Assembly (NCBI GenBank): GCA_024741835.1
Contig: JAENRP010000423.1
Span: 5,444-25,044 of the forward strand
Source: Diplocarpon mali
Taxonomy: Eukaryota; Ascomycota; Leotiomycetes; Helotiales; Drepanopezizaceae
Reading direction: 5' to 3'
Length of the DNA: 19,601 nucleotides
A model generated the notes under the pieces. That model was not told the DNA's origin, did no database searches, and saw only the letters and a list, made by a program, of their open reading frames with translations. How positions within the stretch are numbered: the stretch's first letter is position 1; each line of letters begins with the position of its first letter. Below are positions 8,989 to 19,601 of the stretch, in pieces. The translations under genes and the position numbers were made by a program.

Positions 8989-11900
8989 TTAGGATCTCCC
9001 ATTCAGCAATTTCTCCTTCTCCAACTGGCAGCTCCCGCAGTACTCATCATGCCAGCTCCTAAGTTCCTCCAGCCTCCCGCCCATCTTTCCATCATCGAAA
9101 TCTAGGACCTGCTGAGCATCAAGGCCTCTGGCCTGCGGTATCCGACCATCTCGTAGCATTGCTTGGACTTGTCTACAACGTGCGTTCTCGTCAAAGAGCC
9201 AGTTCTCCCACTCGGCTTTCATCGCCTCCCTTTCCACGCTGTTTACCATACGCATAGCGATCATGAGATCATGCCGATACGAGCCCAGGTGTTGACGTGT
9301 GCGACGCAAGCGCCGAGCGGTTGACTGTGCCGCCTTGCCTGAAAACAACGCCCCGGCTCCTTGGCACGAAGCGTCCAAATCAGTAACGTTAGTAATTTCT
9401 CTGAACTTCTCGTAGCTGACAGATTGTTAGCTTTCAGCAGAAGACGGGCAAGAGTTTTGCTCACCATTTACTACCTGGCCGATCCACCAATTCCGGTGGC
9501 ACAGACGCAAAAGCTTGGTCGATATCCTTCAGGTAAACAGATTTACCCATGATGGAATTTGGCCCGACGCCGATTCTGGTCATGAATTTTGCCGCGTTGC
9601 GTTCCGACCACCATTCCGACGTATCTCGTGACGTGAGGAGAGCGTTTGTCAAAACGCTGACCAGAAGAGCGGTCAAAATAATATAGTGAGCATTCGAGAT
9701 CTTCCAAATGGTTCGGAGAGCTGCGAAGGCCCACACTTCGATAAGATTAGCTGCATTCATTGTAACAGAATTTGGCCCACGCAGCATGGTGTTTACAAGA
9801 AACGTCTGCAGGGCCGCTAACACCTGGATGCACGGAGCAAATAAGAAGATCTGTACGTACTCATAACGGAGGATATTGCACTTTCCCCGAAGGAACTTAT
9901 CGTCTCAAACAGCATATTAGTTAGGGTACGCTGTTTGATTTGTGCACGTTTTGACTGGCCCGATTCTGTTGCTGAGAACAGAGAAACGGAGGTTTGCTGG
10001 CCGACGTATCCAAATATATTAATCGCCTTCTTAGTTCTGCTATGTGGACCCAGTTTTCGCACTTGGTCTGAAATAACATCGACCAAGTCGTCTGCATCCA
10101 AAGAGGAATCATCAAGAGCTTGTCTCTCGACCAGCCCTTTCGCGAATGTTGGAGCTCTTGACCAGTCAACTTTAGTGAAGATTGCCAGCTTGCATTTTGA
10201 TTTGGCGACATGTGTAATGACGATCTTTGAGATCAACCTGAAGTCCTCGTGATGTGGCAAATGCCAGGGTGTCTTGGAATCGGTAACAACATAGCACTTG
10301 AATCCCGTCAGCAGTTTTCCCATCAGACAAGTCAGAGCTGAGAAGGGCCAGAGACTCAACCGAGCGAGACTTTTAGTAATAGCAAAAAATCTGGGTAATG
10401 GATGTGACTAGCAGGAGGTAAGTACATACGATATGGTCGTTCATAACATCAATTATCTGGTAGTCAACCACGTTGGCTTGCCTCGAACGACGGAAAATAT
10501 CCACGTAGTCAATCTGGAACTGAAAATCGCGACGCAATTGGCTTCCTTCCAGATGAACCCACGGGCCCTGCGCGATCCGTTGTGCCCGACGTTCGTGGTA
10601 CAGCAGTTGAAAGACAGCACTCTTGTCACCGAACATGACGTGAAATAGTGCCTTCGGACTGATATCGAAATGCCTCTCAATAGTTTTTCTTTGCATATCT
10701 CGTGGTTCATAAATCACGGGCCGGGACGGCAGGTGGAATTTCGCGACCTCTTTCTGAGTACGTCCTAAGTGAATTCCTCGCTCAATGTGAATTGTTGACC
10801 GGAGATCTCGATGCTTGCGGCTTCGACCTGTTGAGGTACCATCGTCCACAGGTGTGTTGACCGAGATATCCTCCCAGCTTTCCATGCTCGGACTTCGTGT
10901 GGGATTGTTGCTCTCCATGTTGATCAGAGCCGCGATAGTAGTCTCAAGATCTGTACGCAGTGAGCTTTGCTATACTTACGCCAGATTAAACTAGTGAATC
11001 CTGGAGCGAGGTTCAAAGCATACCAAATGTCTCTTTTGATTTAGAGAATTCAACCAAATAGTTTAGCCTGGATTGGAGTAACCGCAGCGGCTCCAAGAAA
11101 GTCTTGATCGTTATTCTTGTATAACCTGCCGAAGAGGCGTTCTCGCGGAGATGAAGGAAGATAAAGTCACAATCTTTGCCAGGCGCAGCAGTAACTTCGG
11201 TGACGCTTTCTAACGTAGCCCCTGTAATCAAAACGAGACCAAGATGATGGCTGTAGAAGTAAATTTCATGCTGTGTAACGTAAACTCTTCCAGGAAATTC
11301 TTGCTGCTCGTTTGGGTTCCATGCAGCCCGAAACACGAGAAGCACTTTGTCGTCCCGTGATACGTTAGGAAAGAGCATACGGAATTGTGCATCTTGTGTT
11401 TGTAGCTCAAGCGGGTAATTGCTGGGAAATTTCTCTGGCTTTGGACCGATTTGAGCCGGTAGACGAGCGGATTCTATATCCATACTCATGGTCTTGCGAT
11501 GCGTGACAACAGGCAGAGAAGCTGGAAATGGGACAGCATCAGTTGATGTACTGACTGGGACTGGAATGTCTGAGACCACACTATCAGGCTTACGATTTTC
11601 GACACCTGAATATTCTGTCAACATGGAGGTCATGGAAGAGATAATTCAAACATTACCTAATTTCGGCGACGTTTCTAGTGGTTTGAGAGCTGGGCTTTCT
11701 GGTACGGACGTATTCGCTGCATGCGACTTGATCTCGCCTTTCTCCAGACGGTTGATGTAGCCCCAATTACTACTTCCCCAGAGGTTGGCCATTATTCCCG
11801 AGGGCATGCCACCTGTAGCATCGCTTCTTCCGACTCCGATACCTCTTTCTCCACTGACTATTACAGCAGACTTAGAGAGGTTGGTTGGCGCCGGCGGATT

Positions 11901-13850
11901 CGCCAGGGTAGATGGAGCTAGTGTGCTTGCGGCGTGAGGTTCTGGGCTCTGGGTTGGTACTGTTGACTTTGCAGGTACATTTTGCCCCGGCTGATTTAAA
12001 GCTGGTGTGGAGTAGACTGGCTGGATATTGTGACTCGCAGAAATGAGACTGGCGATACCCGCAGGTGCCACCGGCGCAGGTGCAGAAGGTGGGTCTGCAG
12101 GTATATTGACACTTTTGCGGTGAAGGTCGAGTTTTTGCATAATGCGTGTTGCATGGTCCCTACCACTTTCACCCTCCTCTCTTGTGGCGAAAGAACGTCG
12201 GGGAGCGCCAACATCAACACTACTCCTCGGAGCCAAGTTCCCCATATCAGGCCCTGAAACAGGCAGCGGACCAATTCTATCAAATCCCCCACCGGAGAGT
12301 TCATCGCTTCCAAGGGCCACATGGCCGTCCGAGTTCTTAGCAGCAAATTCAGGGATCGACGGAGGAGTGATTGCAAATGCTGGGTCCAAGCCACCCGGAT
12401 GAGAATAGGTGTCGTTCGCGCTGGCTTCGAGAGCCTTGTTTTTGGCGACCTCGAATATTTCTAGCCAATCCATCAATTGGCCTTGCGTCTCTGCCTGAAC
12501 CAGAATCGTTTGATTCTTAGTCTTGACCTCAAAGCAAAAGCGCCGCTCCTCTTGAACCGCTGGCTTGATGTTGCAGAGAAGGACACCGATTTTGTCTCCC
12601 TCCTCGACCCCGCCTGACTGCAGGCCCTGAACGAGCCACCCAAAGATGCCATTCTTGACATAGAACCAGCGTCGTATCCACGAAGCTCTGGCAGGCTTTC
12701 CGGAGATAGTTCGCAGGAACAACCACCCTTGCTTCTCCGATCGTTCCCCTTCTTTCCCTTGCGGTATATTGACTGCTGATGGACCTTTCGAGGAGAGGTT
12801 ACTCTAGATATCAAGTCAGCAAGTGTATTGCCATTTAATAATCTTAGCACAAGACTAGGGTTTCATCCTACCACAGTAGATAGTTGATAATCCTCTAGTT
12901 CTCGAGATGGCTTAGAAGCTTGCGAGACGCTCTCTGCAATGTCCCGCCTAGCCATCTGTAATTCTCGTCTGAAGACACTTTCCCCAGATTCCATCTCCTT
13001 GCTCCATCCTCTCACACGATCCATCTCGCTGCCCCACTTGGCAAAGCTGGCGCCCCCATTTTCTCTCGATCGCCTCACCTCCCGCCATTGATCTGAGGAC
13101 ACCCTGATCAGCAGCTTGTCGATGGTATAGCGAAGTTGCGGAGCAAGAATACAAAAGTCCAGGGAGGCCTTGAGATATGCCTTCCGCGTTTCGTGGACCT
13201 GAAAGGCATCTTCTCTGAGAGAAGAAGGCTCCTTGGTTTTCGACTGGCTTACGTATCTAGCCAATGTATTGTCGAAGGTCTTCTGCGTCTGCTCCAAGTA
13301 TCTCCTTGCGTCCTTGAAGTTCCGAAGTCTGAGGTGTGTCAACATGGCAGATCAGCGGACACCTGGGCGACTTACTCTCCTCCCATGAAAGACTTTATAG
13401 GCTCGACAATATTTGAATCCATCCTCTTCATACCGAAGATCATCTGAGACCACCATTCCCGCGAGCCTTCCCCAAACCTCTTCATCGCAAGCAACGTATA
13501 ATCATGATCCAGGACAGCCTCGGAGACATTCGGTGGAGGGACGGAGCGGACGAGAAAGGCGTTGAATGTTTCTTCGAGGGACGTAACATCATGAACCAGC
13601 TTTGATAAGGTTCTAATGTATGCGTCAAGCCATTTCTCAATTATTTCGACCTGGTCTGAGAAGTGGACAGCAGTTGCGCGGAAACTAGGACTGTCTAAAG
13701 ATGCCTCTTTATTGCAGAGCAGTCAGCAGCTTATGTTGAACGAGAGGACCGGTAGAAAGATGAGTTCCGTGTACCTTTTAGCCCAACTGGTATCAAGCTC
13801 AAAGGTCTATAGACCTGCGGCAAAGCTGGGGGAGGGACAGGCTCCGACAT
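8989..13850 (-). CDS. SIP3: Sip3/Lam-family BAR-PH-GRAM-VASt sterol-transfer protein
   Basis: Likely an ER-anchored lipid (sterol) transfer protein at ER-plasma membrane contacts, as for yeast Lam1/Ysp1 and Lam3/Sip3. Exons (minus): 13850-13775, 13706-13376, 13328-12872, 12803-11657, 11605-11024, 10950-10430, 10296-9861, 9750-9465 and 9415-8989; all phases match, 1420 aa. Seen: a BAR-like helical region (about 27-270), a PH domain (about 313-411, with FLRTISGKPARASWIRRWF), a Ser/Pro-rich linker, GRAM (about 742-858), VASt (about 950-1110, with ERHFDISPKALFHVMFGDKS and CYVVTDSKTPWHLP), one hydrophobic span (about 1203-1222) and a C-terminal tail with several Cys (1279, CGSC near the end). The tail would be ER-luminal. 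The start matches the family N-terminus (IPVGLKEASLDSP). The exon 5 acceptor is ambiguous: 11614 also keeps frame and gives 1423 aa with a 42-bp intron. Fungal orthologues are often labelled transcription factor SipA3, which the domains do not support. Yeast SIP3 and YSP1 are co-orthologous candidates, so the symbol is approximate. Confidence 0.93.
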
Positions 13851-13898
13851 GTTATGCCGAACAAAATGCAGAGAATCATTTAAGTACTACCATGCCAT
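13799..13898 (-). promoter_or_regulatory. Upstream AUGs in the leader of the Sip3-like gene
   Basis: Three ATGs lie within 50 bases upstream of the main start. ATG at 13898 opens a 3-codon frame (MAW, stop), ATG at 13893 opens a 5-codon frame (MVVLK, stop), and ATG at 13879 opens a 26-codon frame that runs past the main ATG in another frame and stops at 13801-13799. If this leader is in the mature mRNA, they should reduce translation of the main frame. A leader intron or a transcription start inside this stretch would remove them. Confidence 0.4.
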
Positions 13899-15284
13899 TT
13901 TGTGAGGGTGGTGGCGTCGAGTAGAGAGACACTATCTTGGATGCATCATGTTGTTCTCTGGTCTTGTGTCCAAATACGCAGATGCAACAGCACCTCGTCA
14001 ACTGGACCCGCTGGAGCCTCGCTCTCGCAAGGCGGATGCCCACTAAAACCTTAACTGTTAGCCACATTCACCAGCCACACCTTGTTATCAAACCGTTTCA
14101 CGACAATACGCCATGGTCCTGTTAAGGTTTCTAACGTTGCCCTCACTTTCAAACCGCTGTTTGGACTCCTCAACCCCCAGTCTAGCACATAGTAATTCGA
14201 TATGAGAGGGTCTTAAAGATGCGGACATTATCAGCTGGGTTTCGATAAACATGTCGGCTGTCACTCAGCCTTAGCGAAGCCGGCGCTCGTCGGCTGCAGA
14301 TTAAAAAAGATGTGTCGATCCTGTCGGGACAAGTCGGTAATAATTTTTCAAGATTTCCAAGACTCAATGCAATCAGCTCTGCCACCAGTGGTTATCAGAA
14401 CCGTTGCTTCGGCCTCTTTTGGCGGTATCAATGCCGTGTAAACGATACCTCCTAGGACTCGAGCCCGGGATTGTTATCGCATGACAGCATCATCCCTGAA
14501 ATCTAAAAACAGGGTACCGAAAAAAAAACATTCCTCCCTTCTCTACCTCACTATCCCATCGCCAGCGCAAGCCTCCCAATCTTCTACGCAGAGTCTTCTT
14601 TTGATATCAGGTCGTGCTCCCCGCCCTACGAAAGGCAGACATGCAGTCGATGTTGGGGCAGCATGGGAGCTAGAAGTTAACTGACCGGGAAAGTTCTGAG
14701 GCATTGGTGGAGCGCGCTGTTTCTGTTACTCTGCCACCACCAGGTTCATGCCCCGTCCGAAGTGAGAGTGACGGTGGAGAAGGCGGAAAGTCGGAAATGG
14801 CAGCCAACACAGCATGCATAGCATCGCGAAACACCTCACGAGCTGAACGGCCGGCGTCAGCGTTCACGCGTAGCGGAAGCTGATCGGCCTATTGCACTTC
14901 GCAAGGACCAGTGCTCGAAGGAGATGAGGAGGAGCTTCTGCAGGCTAAGGGGAGTTTGGTAGTTGCGACTGGCGCTGAGAAAGGGATAGAAAGTGTGGCG
15001 GGGATGGACAGAGTAATAGTGCCTAGTGCGAGGGCCGAGGGAAGAGGGGCGTGAGAGGGGCTGGGAGTTCCCTGAATTTGAGTGCAGGGCTAATTTGTGA
15101 TTGAAAATTTTCGGGATAGAAGTATCGTGGACGCCAAATGTTTGTTTTGGTTGCGATTCCACTTTTGCCTAAGCGACGCTCGGCAAAAAAAAGGGGGGAA
15201 GTTTTAAGCTTGAGAGACGATTTCTGGTATATGACCTAGGAGCACATTAAAAAGATACTTCGAGCATGGGCACAGATAAGTTCA
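13851..15284. other. Promoter and leader region of the Sip3-like gene; no supportable gene
   Basis: This 1.4-kb gap lies between the Sip3-like start and the diverging GH3 relic. The minus strand is pyrimidine-rich around 15060-14880, as in fungal core promoters and leaders. The minus frames at 15162-14857 (101 codons) and 14867-14670 (65 codons) look like non-coding composition and match nothing I know. A possible leader intron is listed separately. A stem-loop at 14421-14452 (GGCGGTATC pairing with GATACCTCC, one mismatch, 14-base loop) is the only other structure I note. Confidence 0.55.
14043..14093 (-). other. Possible 5' UTR intron of the Sip3-like gene
   Basis: On the minus strand a good acceptor context (GGCTAAC branch site, then TTTTAG ending at 14043) follows a plausible donor GTTTGA at 14093, giving a 51-bp intron. 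It is about 190 bp upstream of the start codon. No coding exon is recognisable on either side, so a leader intron is the simplest reading. A chance match is quite possible. Confidence 0.25.
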
Positions 15285-16460
15285 CGGAAAACTTGCAGTA
15301 TGAACTCGTAAGAATCCTCCAATGACTCGACCGGAAAGAGATACTGTTATGGCACCGATGGTGCAAAGAACCCCGATGGGACGAGTGCGTTTAATCAGCG
15401 GCTTTAAGTAAAGGGACTTTGGCGATGAGGCGGGAATCAGGTGAAAATCGTTCCTTGAATCTGGAAATGTTGAAGATTTATACTTTTGAGGCACGGCGAA
15501 TTATGCGTATCTGGATGACTCGATTATGGCCATACTTGGAAAGCCGCGAGCACGGCATCTTACAACGCTGACTCTTTCCCCTCTGGTTTGACTGCGTCTG
15601 TGGGAGACATGGCTGCTGCGTTTATCAATCAGGTTTCAGTGGCGAATCACTGGACGGTGCAAGACAGTCATGGAGAAAGACTTGAAAGCGAACTTTATAC
15701 CTGGCAAGGCGGCGACGCTTTAGTCGAAGCAGCAGCCAAATAAGCCACCATCGTCGCAGTTGTCCACACCGTCGGCCCAATCCTTGTCGGATGCTGCTGT
15801 GTCCTTCCATTCGTGAAAGCTGTCGTCTTCGCCTATCTCCCAAGCCCAAAAGCCGGGAACTTACTAGAGAGTTTTCTCTTCATAGCCTAATCGCCTAGCG
15901 GGCATTGGCCATACTCAATCCCCAAAGCCGGGTCCGATTTTTCTTCGATCGGTCTGGTGGGCTTTCAATTCTCTCAAGTACAGGACAATTTCCCGAAGGT
16001 CTGTATTTCAACTACCGGTAACTGGATAAATACACTTTGGCCCCTTGCTCTGCACTCGGCCAGGAATTGCCTTATAACACGCTCTCTGAAATGAGCGCGA
16101 CAGCTGGGAAGGCTGTGACGTCCCTCGATCCCATCAGAGCAGCGAAGGGCTAAGTAATAGCTTATAGCAGTGCAGTCCCTCCACCCGCCGAGGTAGCCTG
16201 GCCAACGGGATTCACCGAGATTTGGTGATATCCGTATCCCTACCTACAAAATCCCGAATAAATCGTGACAACAATAACATTTGCCTGCCCAGTAAGCTAC
16301 CAAACAAAGCCCAAGCCAGACTCCCCCGCCAGCGGCTCGCAGGAAGGAAACCCAGCTCCACAGGACGTGCTCTCCACGGCAAGACTATCTCCTACTCCGA
16401 TGTGCAGCTTTACACCTGTGATTTGTTTGACGAAATGTGCTAGAACCTTTCGAGAGCATT
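15285..16460 (+). pseudogene. Decayed 5'-truncated GH3 beta-glucosidase
   Basis: Successive plus-strand pieces match the second half of fungal GH3 beta-glucosidases in the right order: GTDGAKNPDG (15351), KGTLAM (15410), GTANYAYLDDSI (15491), TASYNADSFPSGLTASVGD (15552), TWQGGDALVEAAAK then TIVAVVHTVGPILV, VKAVVFAYLP, SPSGHWPYSIPKAGSDF (15891), EGLYFNYR (15995), LDKYTLAP, ALGQELPYNTL, PPAEVAWPTGFTEIW and KPKPDSPASGSQEGNP (16317). Stop codons fall at 15741, 15888, 16019, 16151, 16226 and 16259. The frame shifts before 15410, near 15540, near 15990 and near 16300. A 50-bp GT-AG intron at 15441-15490 still joins SG to TANY in frame, so this is a genomic copy, not a retrocopy. The N-terminal barrel with the nucleophile Asp is missing, and the SGEG-like acid/base segment is not recognisable (the sequence reads FINQVSVANHW). 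The real protein would exceed 700 aa; no activity is expected. Confidence 0.88.
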
Positions 16461-17764
16461 GGAAATAGCGCTTGATACTGCCATCTTTTTTCTCCTGGTA
16501 GTAGCAGAGACAGGCACCAGCACCCGACAGATAGCCAGCCAAAGAAGACGCAATATCCAGCAAGTGCTGCAGCAGATACCAGAGTCAGTATACCCATTAA
16601 GTCTCGAATGAATCCCTATCCTGGACGATCCACAAACCACTGGAATCTAACAGCTGACGCAAAAATTCGCAGCTGTGGGATATCCCTAAAATGACGATTC
16701 AGAGGATTAACAGGCCCCACTATTTGATTCGAGTTAGAATTCATTCCAGCCGAGCTCGGTGTCAATGCTATCGCTCACCATAACTACCTTTCTCTTGCGG
16801 TTCGGTATTCAAGAGTGGTATACTGACGTGATGTATCATAGCTCCCCATATAACTGTAGACCAACTGCGAGTCTAGAGGAAAGATGAGGCATGGCCGGAA
16901 TTCATTCCCGACTGTGAAACTCAGGCGTGCGACGTGAAATTTGAAGAATATCGCTCGCAGCGACTTCACATAAGACCAACGAAGAGCGTTTCTAGTCATA
17001 TTAGTTACCATGGTCAAGAATGTGCTTAAGAGTTAGCTACAAATTGCACTGTTCAGGATGTCCAGCAGTTGTTAATGTTGATAGCTGTAGCAGAAGACAA
17101 TGCAGAAGTGTTCAGGTGAGCATGTACTCTATGCCGAAGAGTGTTGGATACTAATAGGAATAAGCGACATTCTGATGATGGGGATCGAATGCACCGAAAA
17201 CAGGGCAGCCAGAAATCCGAAAAGGAGGATGGATTGAAGCGAACAAGAGTGTAGCACTCGTGACTGGCATTGTGTATCTTAGCTACTTTTGGCGATAGGG
17301 GACTAAAAGACAGTTTCCAAGTGGATTCGGTATCATATCATTGTTTTTCGAGCTTCCTCGTGCATATGTTTCTCTGGTATTATCGATATCGTTTTTCCCT
17401 ACGGCCAGACAAGAACGAGCCTACATGCGTGTTCTAAATCAGCGTCGAGGTCGAATCGATGAGTCGTAAAACTCCGGGATCTTGGACACAGATCTCGAGA
17501 ATCCTTCTCCTTGGTCGGAGATGGCGGATACACTCATTATGATGAGGGCCGGTGTAGTTTCAAGCGTGAAATTGGTCGGATATTGACTAAATGGCAACGA
17601 TCCCGCCATGGCTGCGGGCTTAAATTATGAGCATATCACTTGAGGAGACCAAGGCTCTGGATAGCTTGCGCATGACTCCACGGGTAGCATCAGGACAAGC
17701 GAAAATGACGATCGTCCTAGCATTTCGACCGCCAGATGGTTCAATCAAAATGCATCTCAATGGG

Positions 17765-17784
17765 CCTAGACGACTTCGTCTAGG
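17765..17784. repeat. Near-perfect 20-bp palindrome
   Basis: CCTAGACGA and TCGTCTAGG are 9-bp perfect inverted arms around a 2-base centre. It could extrude as a hairpin or bind a dimeric protein. No flanking gene is identified. Confidence 0.85.
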
Positions 17785-17841
17785 TCTCCATCCCGCGATT
17801 TTTTCTATTCAAATATAGGCAGACTCTCAAGATACGTGTCG

Positions 17842-17871
17842 AAACCATGCAAAAACAGCATGGCATGGTTT
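17842..17871. repeat. Nested inverted repeat
   Basis: AAACCATG at 17842-17849 is inverted as CATGGTTT at 17864-17871. An inner alternative pairing, CCATGC with GCATGG around AAAAACA, overlaps it. It lies 58 bp from the palindrome at 17765. Confidence 0.75.
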
Positions 17872-19182
17872 GAACGAAAGAAAAACGACTTGCAGCAGCA
17901 CCGCCTCCTTGACAAGCGCACCACTGTCGACGAATCGCTGCCACGTCGAAACCTGCCTCTGCGGCGACGTCGTAGATCAATATGCATGGAATCCTCTTCT
18001 CAGCTCGCCTGGGATATATGCATCTCTCAGCATTAAGTGACAAATATATCTGGCCGAAGAAGACCTGCTGTCGAAGTCATGGACCGTCATGTAAGTCCGA
18101 GAATGAGAATCCCGGCAATCTCCGTACGATGTACTACAGTATAGACAGGGATCGTGGAAAGTGCCGACTCGGTTGGGCGACAGAGGGCGAGAAAACGAAG
18201 ATTGAAACTTCCTCAAACCTTGGAACGTTGAGAGCGGCGCCAATTCCTGAAGCCAAAAGCCAGTGCCGACGACATGCGGTAGACGCGCAGAGACAGTCAT
18301 GTGTTGTCTTGATTTGTGCACTTTCTGCTGCGTCTTTCGGGATGACGACGGGAATGCGCGCGCGCTTCGAGGGGTCGGCATTTGCGTCAAGGGGTGATGG
18401 TTGAAGGCCGTCAGACCGCTTCGTCGAGTCGGAGCATGTCCTCGTGATGAGTAGCACGTGGGGGTTGCATGTCTGTGGAGAAATCGGATTTTGTTACTCG
18501 CGTCGTGACCATATGTGCGGCTACTTGTACTCCTCCGATTGCTTACATCCGCAGTATCAAGTCCTCTGATTTAGGCCGCCAGACGAAGGGGAAACCCGAG
18601 CGAGCTTGCTAACATGTTGACATTTCCCCAGGTGAAGACACTGTAGCCATGTAGTGCCTCGGACGATGGCCCACAGGATCCCATCGATGATGCTAGGAAA
18701 CTAGAAGCCGTTTACGCTCCGAAGAGGGATATATTCGTAGGTCAAATTCCAACTGTGAACAGGCTTTGCATGACTCCTTGGGTAGAATTTCCTTGATGTT
18801 GATCGGAGACAGCGATCTCAAAATAGCCTCACTAAATCCTGAGGCCCGATATTGCAGGCCTGAGATAGTTTTTCCTTGCATTCGGGGTTGATCCGACGAG
18901 CCTTGACAGCCTCCCCCCCCAGTTGAGCTGTGCCTGTGCCATGAAGACTGTGGCTGTACAACGCCAAAACAACGATGATGCCCGAAGCCGAAGCTGAAGC
19001 GCAGTTTTCGGGGGAGCTCGCTGCCCAGTTTGATCCGACTGGGACTCGCGATGCGAAGATCACATGGCCGTACGGGGTGAGTGTGAGCGAGGGTCGCTGT
19101 TTTGTCTTTGATGGCTCTGGCTGGACAAAGTGGGAAATGTGGGAGATGCATTGCATGGAGTGAGAGAACGAGGCGAGGCGTG

Positions 19183-19197
19183 GATACCTAAGGTATC
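19183..19197. repeat. 15-bp palindrome
   Basis: GATACCT and AGGTATC flank a single central base. Similar short sites are common in fungal intergenic DNA; no function is assigned. Confidence 0.7.
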
Positions 19198-19601
19198 TAA
19201 CATGGCTCTGCCCAGCCCGCCAATGAGAGGACAGAAGTGGCCTGGAAACACCAGCTCCCTTCTCGCCCAAAACATCGCCGACGAATAACATCTCCAAACT
19301 CGCATTTCGTCTCACCTGACTGAACACCGACCCGCCCTTGGCCAGGCATGGGATGGATGGCAGAGCCGCCCACAGGCCAGGATGCCAGGATGGATGCGTT
19401 CCATTCGACTGAAAGGGGCCCAGACAGGAGAGCCGTCCAGACTTGCGCTTGAGCAGTGGGAAGAGAGGAGAAAAAGGCGCGACGCGACGGGGCGAGCCCT
19501 CGAACCCTCCCTGGCCAAACCCTATCACCAGAGAACCGGTTGGGATTTCCGCCACATCACATTCAGGAGAGGGTCGAGGAGAAAGAGGGTGGCGGACGGG
19601 G

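Larger units (their letters stand above)
16461..19601. other. Gene-poor region, no supportable gene
   Basis: I read both strands and cannot assign any family. The longest frame, minus 19555-18818 (245 codons), lacks domain-like sequence and looks like chance openness in GC-rich DNA. Shorter frames at 17982-18404 (+), 18457-18134 (-) and 17017-16784 (-) are equally unconvincing. Having met a heavily decayed GH3 gene next door, I looked for similar scattered relics here and found none I can name. Small palindromes are listed separately. Confidence 0.55.

Noticed and set aside
13930..14220. Extra N-terminal coding exon for the Sip3-like gene
   Set aside because: A 50-codon minus frame here reads plausibly, but it resembles nothing in the family, whose N-terminus is already accounted for by the ATG at 13850.
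14440..14480. Possible tRNA T-loop (GGACTCGAGCCC)
   Set aside because: The flanking bases do not form a five-pair T stem or an acceptor stem, and there is no A box at the right distance.
18818..19555. 245-codon minus-strand open frame
   Set aside because: Its residue pattern is not protein-like (Pro/Ser/Arg-rich, no helices or motifs I recognise) and overlapping frames are equally open. Kept only as something to test.

Overview
This window looks like nuclear DNA of a filamentous ascomycete (Pezizomycotina). The genes carry short GT-AG introns (about 47-138 bp) with CTAAC/CTGAC-type branch sites. The intergenic spaces are long and rich in simple repeats, and two of the gene families (DUF3074, and Sip3/Lam-type BAR-PH-GRAM-VASt proteins) are typical of fungi. 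I cannot place the genus. There is one ambiguous base (N at 8095).

Layout: 1-1505 is a repeat-rich spacer. Three protein genes then follow on the minus strand. They are a secreted FAD-linked oxidoreductase of the berberine-bridge-enzyme (BBE) type (3623 to 1506, 7 exons, 518 aa), a DUF3074 protein with a long charged coiled coil (7870 to 5493, 3 exons, 744 aa), and a Sip3/Lam-family lipid-transfer protein (13850 to 8989, 9 exons, 1420 aa). I rebuilt the exon structures by hand from splice signals, phase continuity and family motifs; every junction keeps the reading frame. Between the first two genes lies a 174-bp element with about 30-bp terminal inverted repeats and TA at both ends, a probable Tc1/mariner-type MITE.

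From about 15285 to 16460 the plus strand carries a decayed, 5'-truncated GH3 beta-glucosidase. Six stop codons, several frame shifts and a retained intron show that it is an old genomic gene copy, not an mRNA-derived one. From about 16460 to the end (3.1 kb) I find no supportable gene, only small palindromes and unconvincing open frames.

How the parts relate: nothing suggests an operon-like pathway. The Sip3-like and DUF3074 genes are tandem neighbours, and both appear to contain a START-like lipid-binding fold (VASt in one, DUF3074 in the other); a functional link is only an inference. The BBE oxidoreductase has no tailoring or backbone enzymes beside it here, so a secondary-metabolite cluster is not supported by this window. 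No clearly novel system is evident. The most useful observations are the MITE, the GH3 relic, the upstream AUGs before the Sip3-like gene, and the START-like gene pair.
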